Positions 1-8,551 of a DNA stretch of 54,947 nt are shown piece by piece (position 1 is the stretch's first letter; each line of letters begins with the position of its first letter). Where the stretch lies: positions 1 through 54,947 of the forward strand of contig NZ_JAICBZ010000015.1 in assembly GCF_020179405.1 (NCBI RefSeq), written 5' to 3'. The stretch comes from Xinfangfangia pollutisoli (lineage in GTDB: Bacteria; Pseudomonadota; Alphaproteobacteria; Rhodobacterales; Rhodobacteraceae). The notes beneath the pieces are model-generated. The model was not told where the DNA came from, made no database searches, and was given only the letters and a program-made list of their open reading frames with translations. The translations under genes and the position numbers were made by a program.

Positions 1-219
<219 letters not shown>

Positions 220-242
<23 letters not shown>

Positions 243-858
243 CTACGGGCTTCTCGGTCGGTTGGACGCGATCACCAATCCCGACGGCCGGGTCACGACC
301 TTCACTTACGACGACGAGGCCGGAGCGCTCGCCAGCATTACCGAACCTTCGCCGGAGAGCGGAACGGTAAGCTTCGGCTACGATGAAAACGGCCGCCTGA
401 TCTCGACCACCAACCAGAATGGCAACACCACCGTTTACAGCTATGACGCGACGGGCAGGCTGGGCGGCTCGAACCTGCCAGACGGCTCCTCCACGGCTGT
501 TGCTGAGGGAGTGTTTGGATTGACCGGCTACATTGTGGGAGCACTTGCCTTCGCGGAAACGGACATTGATGCTATACTTGAGGCAAACAGGGGCGGCCCG
601 ATCAACAAGCACCATTGCTATCCAAAGTACATGAGCGGCGATGCAAGGATCGGACACCTCAAGGATTTAGACAAAAAAGCGCACCAGTTCGTTCACAAGG
701 CCATGCAGGAATACACAAGCGTCTTCAACCTGCGTTGGATTTCGAAAAGGGGCGGCAATATGATACAACGCGATTACTCCCAGGCCTATATGCAGCGCGT
801 GGCCAGGAACTTCTATGACGATATGTATAGTTATTTTAAGCTTTCTATTGGATGTTGA
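220..858 (+). CDS. Truncated RHS/YD-repeat protein with C-terminal nuclease-like toxin domain
   Basis: Residues about 8-80 carry three YD/RHS repeats (GRLDAITNPDG, FGYDENGRLIS, YSYDATGRL). They are followed directly, without the usual RHS-associated core, by a short hydrophobic stretch and a toxin-like tip. The tip has NKHHCYPKYMSGD and then KKAHQFVHKAM, a His-rich pattern like the HNH/EndoVII-type nuclease tips of polymorphic toxins. The only start is a GTG at 220 without a clear ribosome site, 25 nt after an in-frame stop, so the large N-terminal part and delivery region are lost. The tip is less GC-rich than the repeats, suggesting foreign origin. It ends 13 nt before its probable immunity gene. 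Whether the fragment is expressed is unknown. Confidence 0.6.
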
Positions 859-871
859 AAGAGAGGGCAGA

Positions 872-1399
872 ATGCCGGTAATTCTGGAATGCGAAGGGAA
901 CTACAATAACATGCGGGGCGGCGATCCGAAATTGCCTATGTGCCCAACCTGTAAGGTATTCTTCGATCCATATAGAAGCGGCTTCCCAGGGCGAGTAAAG
1001 TCAAAATATGATATTTCGATAACTTCCGAACACATGCATTTGGCATCTCCGCGCCTGAAGGAATTTCTGGACGAAACGTGCACGAGTCCGATCGAGTATT
1101 TTGAAACCGGCGGTGGTTATTTCGTTTTGCGTCCTAAGCGTGAAATAGTCTTGGACATGCGGGGATTTATGATTGATGGGACAGCATTGTGTAAGACTTG
1201 CGGGGAGCCAAACGGTGTTTACTCGGATATACAAGGGGAAGTCAAAATTCTTGCGGGGCGGCAACCAGTTGGCCCACTCGAAATGGTGCGCAGCCGGCAG
1301 CGCTTTGGAGAACGCCGCCAAAGAGACTTCCTCATCATCATTGGGGATCAGTTGGCGGAGAGTTTGTGCAGGGGGAAATTCACCGGCCTCAGCATTTAA
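872..1399 (+). CDS. Probable immunity protein, double-CXXCG (SitI2-like) family
   Basis: A 175-residue protein with two Cys pairs, CPTC near residue 24 and CKTCGE near residue 107, the arrangement of the double-CXXCG family that includes the Myxococcus SitI immunity proteins. The C-terminus ends in GKFTGLSI, resembling the tail of that family. I place the start at ATG 872 because GAGAGG lies just upstream and the longer frame overlaps the toxin gene. It directly follows the RHS toxin tip, the usual toxin-immunity order. Base composition is clearly more AT-rich than the rest of the window. Function is inferred from family and position; it probably binds the toxin tip in the cytoplasm. Confidence 0.6.
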   Translation: MPVILECEGNYNNMRGGDPKLPMCPTCKVFFDPYRSGFPGRVKSKYDISITSEHMHLASPRLKEFLDETCTSPIEYFETGGGYFVLRPKREIVLDMRGFMIDGTALCKTCGEPNGVYSDIQGEVKILAGRQPVGPLEMVRSRQRFGERRQRDFLIIIGDQLAESLCRGKFTGLSI

Positions 1400-1470
1400 C
1401 CCGTGAATAGGGCGGTTATCGGCTCTGATGATGGGTTGGGTACCTGCGTGTCGCCAGGCGCCCGGCGGCG

Positions 1471-2232
1471 TCAGCTTTCGCTGCGCTGCTGGGCCACCTC
1501 AAGTGCCGCAAGAACGCGGTCGGTCGTGCGCTGGATATGGGCGCAGCTGACTTCGATCGCGCGCGGAACGTTGCGATCCATGGCCGAGTCGAACAGCGCC
1601 CGGTGTTCGTCATGCACGTCGCGCGACAAGGCAGGGCGGCTGCGGGACAGCTGGCGGTAGCGTTCGTGATGCTTGTACATCATGGCCCGGATCCGCAACA
1701 GCCAGACCGAATGCGCCGCCCCCACCAGCGCCTCGTGGAACTCGGTGTTCAGCCCCTCCCATTCGGTCAGGTCGCGCGGCTCGGCGCTGCGTTCCATCCG
1801 CTCCAGCCGATACCAGGCCGAGATCAGCCGCTCTTCCCAGGCCCGGTCGCCACGCGGCAGCGATTGGGCGATGGCCTCGGCCTCAAGCTGCTTGCGCAAC
1901 TCGCCGATCTCGCGCGCGTCCTGCGCCGACAGCGGCGCAACCACGCAGCCGCGCTGGCCCAGCAGGGTGACCAGATGGTCGCCCGACAGCCGCGCCAGCG
2001 CCTCGCGCAGCGGGCCCGCGCCCAGGCCGTAGCGGTCGCGCAGCATGTCGATCTTCAGCTTCAGCCCCGGCGCCAGCCGGCCCGCCACGATATCCTCGCG
2101 CAAAAGCCGATAGGCCTTTTCGGCCAGGGTCTTGTCGCTGGCGTCGAAGGCATCGGGGGAAAGTAGGATGGTCTGCTGCATGCGGGCTGCCAGGGTTGAG
2201 GGGCGGGCTGCTTTGCCTTGGATCATAGGCAT
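1471..2232 (-). CDS. GntR-family regulator with FCD domain
   Basis: A 253-residue regulator. A winged helix occupies about residues 32-100, with GPLREALARL in the recognition-helix region. An all-helical FCD ligand domain follows, with His residues in FHEAL, VHDEHRALF and CAHIQ, as in metal-binding FCD proteins that sense carboxylic acids. It is divergent from the TRAP/aromatic operon, with 72 bp between the starts, so it most likely controls that operon and itself. The start at 2232 has a weak ribosome site; a second Met two codons later or one near residue 18 is possible. The effector is probably the imported aromatic acid or an intermediate (inference). Confidence 0.85.
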   Translation of the reverse strand: MPMIQGKAARPSTLAARMQQTILLSPDAFDASDKTLAEKAYRLLREDIVAGRLAPGLKLKIDMLRDRYGLGAGPLREALARLSGDHLVTLLGQRGCVVAPLSAQDAREIGELRKQLEAEAIAQSLPRGDRAWEERLISAWYRLERMERSAEPRDLTEWEGLNTEFHEALVGAAHSVWLLRIRAMMYKHHERYRQLSRSRPALSRDVHDEHRALFDSAMDRNVPRAIEVSCAHIQRTTDRVLAALEVAQQRSES

Positions 2233-2245
2233 TCACCCAGTAAAA

Positions 2246-2304
2246 TCAAATTTTAGTTTGACATCGCGATAATATCAATATTTTCTGCGCGGCGGGAGGA
2301 ATAT
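2246..2304 (+). promoter_or_regulatory. Divergent promoter/operator of the TRAP operon
   Basis: This AT-rich island holds a -35-like TTGACA at 2258-2263, a -10-like TATTTT at 2279-2284 (15 bp spacing), an inverted repeat TCAAA-N6-TTTGA (2246-2261) overlapping the -35, and a palindrome AATAT-CA-ATATT (2271-2282) over the -10. GGGAGGA lies at 2294-2300. Repression by the adjacent GntR is likely. Confidence 0.5.
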
Positions 2305-2895
2305 ATGGAAAACGCTCTAGAGTCACCCGGAGCGGGCGCGGCCATGCCTCGACGCTCGATGCTGGCACGGGTCAGCACCGCCATCGCGCGCGCCGAGATT
2401 CTTCTGGCCGCCGTCCTGACATTCGTTCTTTTCGCGCTTCTGCTGGCGAATGTGACCTCGCGCTTCTTCGGGCGGCCGCTGATCTGGGTGGATGAGCTGG
2501 CGGTCTATCTGATGGTGATCGCGGCCTTCCTGGCGGCGGCCGCGGCGATCGACGCGCGCCAGCATATCTCGGTCACGCTTCTTCCCGACATGCTGTCGCC
2601 CCGCAACGCGGCCATCCTGCGGCTGCTGGCCGATCTGATCCTGCTGGGCTTCATGCTGCTGCTGAGCTGGATGGTCTGGGTCTGGTTCGATCCGCTGACC
2701 GCCAGCGCGGCGGAATCGCTTGATGCCTTTGCGGCGCAGACCTTCAACTTCATCTATCAGGAACCGACCGTGACGCTGGGCCTGCAAAAGGTGTGGTTCT
2801 GGCTGGTCATGCCGGTCTTCGCCATCGCCGCGACGGTGCATTGCCTGGCGCAGATCGAGGCGGACCTGAAACACCTGGGAAATCTTGCGAAATGA
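2305..2895 (+). CDS. TRAP transporter small permease (DctQ family)
   Basis: A 196-residue inner-membrane protein with four predicted helices: about 29-52, 65-87, 108-130 and 155-176. The family signature between helices 1 and 2, ANVTSRFF...WVDELAVYL, is present. It pairs with the large permease to form the sodium-coupled TRAP membrane component. The N-terminal 25 residues are an extra hydrophilic stretch. The ATG has a strong GGGAGGA five bases upstream. The gene opens the aromatic operon, and its stop overlaps the next start (ATGA). Confidence 0.9.
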   Translation: MENALESPGAGAAMPRRSMLARVSTAIARAEILLAAVLTFVLFALLLANVTSRFFGRPLIWVDELAVYLMVIAAFLAAAAAIDARQHISVTLLPDMLSPRNAAILRLLADLILLGFMLLLSWMVWVWFDPLTASAAESLDAFAAQTFNFIYQEPTVTLGLQKVWFWLVMPVFAIAATVHCLAQIEADLKHLGNLAK

Positions 2896-4163
2896 TCGTC
2901 GGCAGCAGCTTCCTCGGACTTGTGGTCCTGTCGGTGCCGATCGCCTTCGTTCTGGCGATCTGTGCGCTGATCTACATCTTCGCCAGCGGCAATACCGTTC
3001 TGCTGATGTCCTTCCCGCAGCAATTGTTCGGCGGGCTGGAAAATTACGGCCTTCTGTCGCTGCCGCTGTTCATCCTGCTGGGCGAGTTCATGAATGTGGG
3101 CGGCATCGGCCGGCGGCTGATGGCTTTGGCCATGGCGGTTCTGGGGTCGGTCAAGGGCGGGCTGGCCTATGTGAACCTGGGCGCCAACATGATGATGGCG
3201 GCGATCCTGGGGTCGACCGTGGCGCAGATCACCATCATGTCGCGCCTGGCCGTGCCCGAGATGGAAAAGCAGGGCTATCCGCGCGATGTCTCGGTTGCGA
3301 TCACAGCGGCGGGTGGGCTTCTGGCGCCGATCATTCCGCCGTCGATGCTGTTCATCATTTATGGCGTCATCGCGCAGCTTCCGATCGGCGATCTGTTCAT
3401 CGCGGGCATCGTGCCGGGCATTCTGATCTTCGTGGCCTTCCTGGCCGTCATCGGCTGGCTGGGCAAGAAGCACGATTTCCCGCGCAGTGAAACGCTGCCG
3501 TTCCGGGCGCGCCTGCGGGCCATCGCCGATGCGCTGCCGGCGGCACTGATTCCGGCCACGATCATCGGCACGATCCTGGGCGGCGTGGCCCATCCCACCG
3601 AAAGCGCGGCCTTGGGCAGCATCGCGACGATCCTTGTCGGCGCCTTCATCTACCGCGAGCTGAAATTCCGCGACATTCTTCTGGCCTTCGCCAATGCCGC
3701 GCGGTCATCGGCCATCGTGATGTTCCTGATCGCGACCGCCACGGTGTTTTCCTGGGTCATCACCTTCGAGAACGTGCCGGCCCAGGTCGCGGCGGCGATG
3801 CAGGCGATGACCGCCTCGCCCCTGGTCTTCATGCTGATGCTGAACGTCCTGCTTCTGCTGATCGGCATGGTGACGGATCCCATTCCCGCGATCATCCTGA
3901 TCGTCCCGGTTCTGCTGCCGGTCGCCACGGGCGTCTACGGGATCGACCCGGTCTTCTTCGGCGTCGTCGTCTGCGTGAACCTGACGCTGGGGCTGCTGAC
4001 GCCTCCGGTGGGCACGGGCCTGTTCACCGCGGCGCTGATGGGTGGCGTCAAGGCGGAACGGCTGGCCGTGCTGCTGCTGCCCTTCTTCGTGGCAGTGCTG
4101 GCGGTGATCCTGCTGATGGTCTGCTTCCCGCAGATGGTCACCTTCCTGCCCGAGTTGCTGTGA
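2892..4163 (+). CDS. TRAP transporter large permease (DctM family)
   Basis: A 423-residue polytopic protein with about 12 hydrophobic segments. It has the family hallmarks: an N-terminal scaffold helix, PLFILLGEFMNVGGIG, GSTVAQITIMSRLAVPEM, APIIPPSMLFIIYG and a C-terminal NLTLGLLTPPVGTGLF. It carries substrate and sodium across the inner membrane. The ATG at 2892 overlaps the dctQ stop by four bases; a longer in-frame start upstream lies inside dctQ and was not chosen. The periplasmic binding protein is two genes downstream rather than adjacent. Confidence 0.93.
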   Translation: MIVGSSFLGLVVLSVPIAFVLAICALIYIFASGNTVLLMSFPQQLFGGLENYGLLSLPLFILLGEFMNVGGIGRRLMALAMAVLGSVKGGLAYVNLGANMMMAAILGSTVAQITIMSRLAVPEMEKQGYPRDVSVAITAAGGLLAPIIPPSMLFIIYGVIAQLPIGDLFIAGIVPGILIFVAFLAVIGWLGKKHDFPRSETLPFRARLRAIADALPAALIPATIIGTILGGVAHPTESAALGSIATILVGAFIYRELKFRDILLAFANAARSSAIVMFLIATATVFSWVITFENVPAQVAAAMQAMTASPLVFMLMLNVLLLLIGMVTDPIPAIILIVPVLLPVATGVYGIDPVFFGVVVCVNLTLGLLTPPVGTGLFTAALMGGVKAERLAVLLLPFFVAVLAVILLMVCFPQMVTFLPELL

Positions 4164-5074
4164 TGGCGGTCGTCTGGGTTCTGGGCGGCGGGCTGATCGG
4201 GGCGGGCTGGGCGGCGGCCTTCGGGCTGGCCGGTCATGCGGTGCAGGTGATCGACCCCGACCGGGCAGCGGCGCAGGCGCGGCTGGACGAGGTCTGGGCC
4301 CGCGCGACGGCGGCAAGGGGCGACACCGGGGCGCTTCGGCCGGTCATCCTGGCCGCAGCCGAAGGGCCCGCCCCGGCCCTGGTGCAGGAATGCCTGCCCG
4401 AGCGGCTGGATCTGAAACGCGCGGCGCTGGCCGCGATCCTGCCGCTTCTGGATGAGAAGACGCTGATCGCCTCGTCCTCGTCGGGCCTGTCGCCCGATGA
4501 TCTGCAACAGGGGCTTGACGGGGCAGGGCGCCTGTTCATCGCGCATCCCTGCAATCCGCCCTGGTTGATGCCGGTGGTGGAACTGTCGGGCGGCGCCGCA
4601 ACCCTGCCCGAGGTGCTGGACCGGGCCCGCGCCTTCTATGAAGGTCTGGGCAAGCGCGTCTTGACCCTGGCCAAGCCGATGCCCGGCCATCTGGTCAACC
4701 GGCTGCAAGCCGCGCTGTGGCGCGAGGCGGTGCATCTGGTGCGCGAAGGCGTGGCCTCGCTGGCCGATGTCGAAGATGCGGTGACGCTGGGCCTGGCGCC
4801 GCGCTGGTGCCTGATGGGGCCTTCGGCAGTGTTCCATGTCTCGGGCGGGCCGCGCGGGTTCGAGGGGTTCTTCGACGCGCTGGCCCCCGAATTCGAACGC
4901 TGGTGGGACACGCTGGGGGCGCCGCGCTTCGATGCCGAAACCCGCGCCGCACTGGTGCGGGGCATGGCACAGGCCGATCCGCGCAGCGTGGCCGAGATCG
5001 GCGCCGCGCGCGACCGGCGCCTGCCCGAGATCTTGACGTTTCTGGAGGAACAGGCCCGCGCTGACGGGCTCTGA
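4163..5074 (+). CDS. 3-hydroxyacyl-CoA dehydrogenase-family oxidoreductase (gulonate dehydrogenase-like)
   Basis: A 303-residue NAD-dependent dehydrogenase. The N-terminal Rossmann motif is GGGLIGAGWA, with Asp at the end of strand 2 (VIDPD). The catalytic region has SSSSGL and IAHPCNPP, containing the active-site His. The helical C-terminal domain has GHLVNRLQAALWREA and GLAPRW, typical of the lambda-crystallin/L-gulonate 3-dehydrogenase branch rather than of fatty-acid enzymes. It probably oxidises a 3-hydroxy acid made from, or fed into, the imported substrate. The ATG at 4163 shares one base with the dctM stop; GTG at 4160 is an alternative. It sits between TRAP permease and binding protein, so co-expression with transport is clear. 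Confidence 0.8.
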   Translation: MAVVWVLGGGLIGAGWAAAFGLAGHAVQVIDPDRAAAQARLDEVWARATAARGDTGALRPVILAAAEGPAPALVQECLPERLDLKRAALAAILPLLDEKTLIASSSSGLSPDDLQQGLDGAGRLFIAHPCNPPWLMPVVELSGGAATLPEVLDRARAFYEGLGKRVLTLAKPMPGHLVNRLQAALWREAVHLVREGVASLADVEDAVTLGLAPRWCLMGPSAVFHVSGGPRGFEGFFDALAPEFERWWDTLGAPRFDAETRAALVRGMAQADPRSVAEIGAARDRRLPEILTFLEEQARADGL

Positions 5075-5089
5075 GGGAGGAATACGAGG

Positions 5090-6058
5090 ATGTTGTTGAA
5101 AAAGATCGGATTGGCGGCGGGGCTGGCGCTTCTGCTGTCGGGCGGCATGGCCGCGGCGGAACAGTACCGGCTGGGCCTGATCACCCCGCCCTCGCATCAA
5201 TGGAGCGTCCATGCCCAGCTGGCGGCGGATGCGATCAAGGAAAAGACCGAGGGCCGGGTCGAGATCAGCCTTTTCCCCTCGGGCCAGCTGGGATCTGAGG
5301 CGCAGATGCTGCAGCAGCTGCAGACCGGCGCGCTGGATTTCGCCTTCCTGACCGTGGGCGAGTTCGCCAATCGCGATCCGAATTACGGCGTCTTCCTGGC
5401 CCCCTATCTGGTCAGCGACATCGAGGGCGCGAAGAAGGCCCTGGGCGGCGCGACCGCGGGCAAGCTGCTGGAGGGCATGAACAAGTTCGGCGTCGTGGGC
5501 CTGGGCTGGAGCTCGGCCGGCATGCGCACCGTCGTGATGCGCGGCACCATTGCCACGGTGGGCGATCTGGCGGGCAAGAAGATCCGCACCGTGCCGAACG
5601 CGCCCGAACTGGATTTCTGGACCCTGCTGGGCGCCACCCCCACGCCGATGCCGCTGCCGGCGCTGTATGACGCCTTGGCCAATGGCCAGGTCGATGGCGC
5701 GCAGCTGGACCATGAAGGCACCTGGAACACCAAGTATTACGACCACGCCGGCACGATCATCGACTCGCGCCACATGATGTTCCCGATGGTCGCCGTGGCC
5801 TCGGGCCGCAAGTGGCAGGCGATTTCCGAAGCAGACCGCGCCGCGATCCAGGAGATCATGACCGCGAATTTCGCCGCGATCGTGGATGCCTATGGCGCGC
5901 TGGACAACAAATACATGGAAGACCTGAAGACCACGCCCGTGACGGTCATGACGGTGGACCGGGCCTGGTTCGGCCCGGCGGTCGACAAATGGTATGAAGA
6001 CTGGCGGGTGAAGGCGCCGGTTCTGGTCGAGCTGGAAGCCGAGATGGCGGCCAACTGA
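5090..6058 (+). CDS. TRAP transporter periplasmic solute-binding protein (DctP family)
   Basis: A 322-residue protein with a Sec signal peptide (about 1-23, ending GGMAAAE). Family motifs are present: HQWSVHAQLAADAI, LFPSGQLGSE, and the carboxylate-binding Arg in GKKIRTVPNAPELDF. It delivers an organic acid to the DctQM pair. The context of ring-cleavage and O-demethylase genes suggests an aromatic or lignin-derived acid (inference). GGGAGG and GAGG precede the ATG. A short hairpin (6076-6096) follows the stop and may set a lower level for downstream genes. Confidence 0.9.
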   Translation: MLLKKIGLAAGLALLLSGGMAAAEQYRLGLITPPSHQWSVHAQLAADAIKEKTEGRVEISLFPSGQLGSEAQMLQQLQTGALDFAFLTVGEFANRDPNYGVFLAPYLVSDIEGAKKALGGATAGKLLEGMNKFGVVGLGWSSAGMRTVVMRGTIATVGDLAGKKIRTVPNAPELDFWTLLGATPTPMPLPALYDALANGQVDGAQLDHEGTWNTKYYDHAGTIIDSRHMMFPMVAVASGRKWQAISEADRAAIQEIMTANFAAIVDAYGALDNKYMEDLKTTPVTVMTVDRAWFGPAVDKWYEDWRVKAPVLVELEAEMAAN

Positions 6059-6123
6059 CCTGACGAAAACGCGGGCCGGGCGCCCTGTGTGCCCGGACCC
6101 CGGCAAGATTTGCGGAGACGAAG

Positions 6124-6984
6124 ATGACCTATCGTGACCTGCGCTATCTGCGCGTCGATGTCGAAGACCTTGATGCGGCGCATGCCTTCGCCGCCGGCGT
6201 CTTCGCGCTGATGCCGATGGACCGTGACGAGACCCGCGCCCTGTTCCGCTCGGACGCGCGCAATTATGCGCTGTGCTGTGCGCGGGGCGAGGGCCAGGCT
6301 GTGGCGCTGACCGTGGCGCGGCCCGAAGATCTGGACGCGCTGGCCGACCGGCTGGCGGCGTATGGTCATCCGGCCACCCGGCTTTCGCCCGAGGCCTGCG
6401 CGGCCCGGCAGGTCAAGCAGGCGCTGGCGGTGGCCGCGCCGAATGGCGTGACGGTGGAACTGGTCTGGCGGCCCCTGACCTCGGGCTGGCCCTATCACGG
6501 CGGGCGCGATGCCGGGATCAGCGATTTTGCCGCCGTCTCGCTGTGCTGCCGCGACATCGCCGCGAACGAGGCTTTCTGGGTCAAGGGCCTGGGTCTGCGC
6601 ATCAGCGATTATGCGGGCGACGCGGTCTTCCTGGCGCTGGACGAGGCGCATCACCGCATCGCTCTATACCCTTCGGACCGCGATGGCATTCTGGGCGCCA
6701 GCTGGGAAGTCGCCACCCGCGATCACATCATGCGCAACTGGTATCACTTCCAGAAGCTGCAACTGCCCGTCGTGGCCGGCCCCGGCCGCCAACCCACATC
6801 GGGCGCCAGTTTCGTGACCACGCGCGGCCCCGGCGGGATTCTGTTCTCGTACATCCACGGCATGGAGAAGGGACCGCAGATCGAAGCCCGCGGCCCGCGC
6901 CAATTCGCCGACACCGCCCGGTCGCATTGCGCCTGGGGCTCGTCCAGCACGCAGCCGGAATTTCAGGGAAGGATCGAAGGATGA
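6124..6984 (+). CDS. Extradiol-dioxygenase-fold (VOC) protein lacking all metal ligands
   Basis: A 286-residue protein with two VOC domains, clearly paralogous to the next gene over its whole length. Aligned to that neighbour and to BphC-type extradiol dioxygenases, the three iron ligands His-His-Glu are replaced by Ala137 (in FAAVSL), Trp194 (in ASWEVA) and Ser242 (in LFSYIHG). One second-sphere His is Gln223 (in GRQP), while the catalytic-pair His177 (HHRIALY) is kept. It therefore cannot bind iron in the usual way. It may be a structural or regulatory partner of the active paralogue, or bind ligand without catalysis. Its stop overlaps the next ATG, so the two are made together. GGAG lies six bases before the ATG. 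Confidence 0.85.
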   Translation: MTYRDLRYLRVDVEDLDAAHAFAAGVFALMPMDRDETRALFRSDARNYALCCARGEGQAVALTVARPEDLDALADRLAAYGHPATRLSPEACAARQVKQALAVAAPNGVTVELVWRPLTSGWPYHGGRDAGISDFAAVSLCCRDIAANEAFWVKGLGLRISDYAGDAVFLALDEAHHRIALYPSDRDGILGASWEVATRDHIMRNWYHFQKLQLPVVAGPGRQPTSGASFVTTRGPGGILFSYIHGMEKGPQIEARGPRQFADTARSHCAWGSSSTQPEFQGRIEG

Positions 6985-7838
6985 TCGAACTTCGCGATGT
7001 CGTCTATTGCCGCCTGGGCACCACCGATCTGGCCGGGGCCGAATGGTATGCGGTCAATATCCTGGGCCTTGAAGTGGCCGAGCGGCGCAAGGGCGCGGTC
7101 TATTTCAAATCCGATGCCCGCGCCCATACTTTGTGCTATTTCGAGGGCGATCCGACCGATCAGATGACCGCCTTCGAAATCGGCACGGCGCAGGATCTGC
7201 ACACCGCCGGTGCCACGCTCGAATCCCTGGGGCATGATGTCTATTACGGCACCCGCGCGGAATGCGAAGCGCGGATGGTGCGCGAATTCATCCGCTTCCG
7301 CGATCCGACCGGCAATGTGATCGAATTCGTGCTGCGGCCGGAAACCACCGGGCTTGATTACCACGGCAGCCGCAATGCCGGGATCACCGGCTTCTCGCAT
7401 GTGGGCCTGTGTTCGTCAGACCTGGCCCGCGACGAGCATTTCTGGACCTCGGTCTGCAATGCCCGGGTGTCGGACCGGATCGGCGATGCGCCCCTGATGC
7501 GGCTGGGCACGATCCACCATTCCATCGCGCTGTTTCCCTATCACCGCGCGGGCATCCAGCACATCAACCACCAGGTCGGCTCGACCGATGACATCCAGCG
7601 CTCGTTCCATTTCGTGCGCGAGAACCAGGTGAACATCACCTTCGGCCCCGGCGCGCATCCGACCTCTTCGGCGGAATTCCTGTATTTCACCGGGCCCGAG
7701 GGCATGACCTTCGAATATTCCACCGGCGTGCGCGAGATCCATGACGAACCGGCCTGGCGCGACCGCCAGTTCCATTTCGAGCCGAAGGGCTTCTGCCACT
7801 GGGGCGCCGCCCCGCAAATCGCGGCGTTCAAGAAGTGA
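6981..7838 (+). CDS. Type I extradiol ring-cleavage dioxygenase (VOC family)
   Basis: A 285-residue two-domain VOC enzyme with the complete 2-His-1-Glu iron site: His140 (FSHVGLC), His197 (HINHQV) and Glu245 (TFEYSTG). The second-sphere His180 (IHHSIAL) and His226 (GAHP) are also present. Spacing fits BphC/catechol 2,3-dioxygenase enzymes. It should open a catecholic ring next to the hydroxyls with O2, giving a yellow semialdehyde for the downstream dehydrogenase. The start is the ATG overlapping the previous stop (ATGA). The exact catechol is unknown; HpaI- and LigM-type neighbours suggest a carboxylated or methoxylated catechol. Confidence 0.85.
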   Translation: MIELRDVVYCRLGTTDLAGAEWYAVNILGLEVAERRKGAVYFKSDARAHTLCYFEGDPTDQMTAFEIGTAQDLHTAGATLESLGHDVYYGTRAECEARMVREFIRFRDPTGNVIEFVLRPETTGLDYHGSRNAGITGFSHVGLCSSDLARDEHFWTSVCNARVSDRIGDAPLMRLGTIHHSIALFPYHRAGIQHINHQVGSTDDIQRSFHFVRENQVNITFGPGAHPTSSAEFLYFTGPEGMTFEYSTGVREIHDEPAWRDRQFHFEPKGFCHWGAAPQIAAFKK

Positions 7839-8551
7839 CGGCGGTGCCGACAGAAACGCTGGCCCGCACCGTGCGGATCGCGGCGCGGGCCCTGGGGCGG
7901 GCCGGGCTGGTCCATGCCTATGGCCATTGTTCGGCCCGGATCGACGCCGACCATTTCCTGGTCGCGCCGTCGAAACCCCTGGGCCATGTCCGCCCGGGAG
8001 AGGCCTGCACCCTGGTGCCCGTCCATGGCCCCCTGCCCGAGGGCGTGCTGGGCGAGGTGCGGCTGCACCAGCGGATTTATGCGCTGCGGCCCGATGCGGC
8101 CGGCGTGATCCGCTTCATGTCGCCCCAGGCGATGGCGCTGGCGGCGCTGGGCCGCGTGCCCGCGATGCGGCATGGCTTTGGCACCTATTTCGCCCCGCGC
8201 GTCGGGCTGTGGGATGACCCGCAGCTGGTGCGCGACGATGCCAGGGCCCAGGGCGCGATTGCCGCAATGGGCGACAGCCGCGGCCTGCTGATGCGCGGCA
8301 ATGGCGCGGTGGTGGCGGGCGACAGTCTGGAAGAAGCGCTGGGCTTGGCCTTCTACCTGGAAGATGCCTGCCGGATCGAACTGGCGGCGCTGGCCTCGGG
8401 CCTTGCCGATGCCCCGGTGATCGGCCCCGAAGCGGCGTCCGAACGGGCGACCAAGGCCGGACGGATTTTTGAACGGATGTGGGACTTCCTGACCGAAGGC
8501 GACCCCGAAGGTGCCCGGCAAGCAGGTCCGCAAGGAGAGCGTGATGACTGA
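7835..8551 (+). CDS. Class II aldolase/adducin-fold protein without zinc histidines
   Basis: A 238-residue class II aldolase/adducin-family protein. The fold signature is retained, including Glu74 in GEVRLHQRIYALRPD and SLEEALGLAFYLEDAC. The zinc-binding HxH after the RPD segment is instead Arg93-Phe-Met95 (VIRFMSP), and the third His (in the usual GHGxVV) is Asn156 (GNGAVVAG). A standard metal-dependent aldol or decarboxylase reaction is therefore unlikely. The start is GTG 7835, overlapping the dioxygenase stop (GTGA). In aromatic clusters this fold includes decarboxylases, and the pathway here lacks a recognisable decarboxylase, so a changed activity is possible (inference). Confidence 0.75.
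   Translation: MTAVPTETLARTVRIAARALGRAGLVHAYGHCSARIDADHFLVAPSKPLGHVRPGEACTLVPVHGPLPEGVLGEVRLHQRIYALRPDAAGVIRFMSPQAMALAALGRVPAMRHGFGTYFAPRVGLWDDPQLVRDDARAQGAIAAMGDSRGLLMRGNGAVVAGDSLEEALGLAFYLEDACRIELAALASGLADAPVIGPEAASERATKAGRIFERMWDFLTEGDPEGARQAGPQGERDD

Noticed and set aside
815-871. Longer N-terminus for the immunity protein
   Set aside because: It would overlap the toxin gene and lacks a ribosome site, whereas GAGAGG precedes ATG 872.
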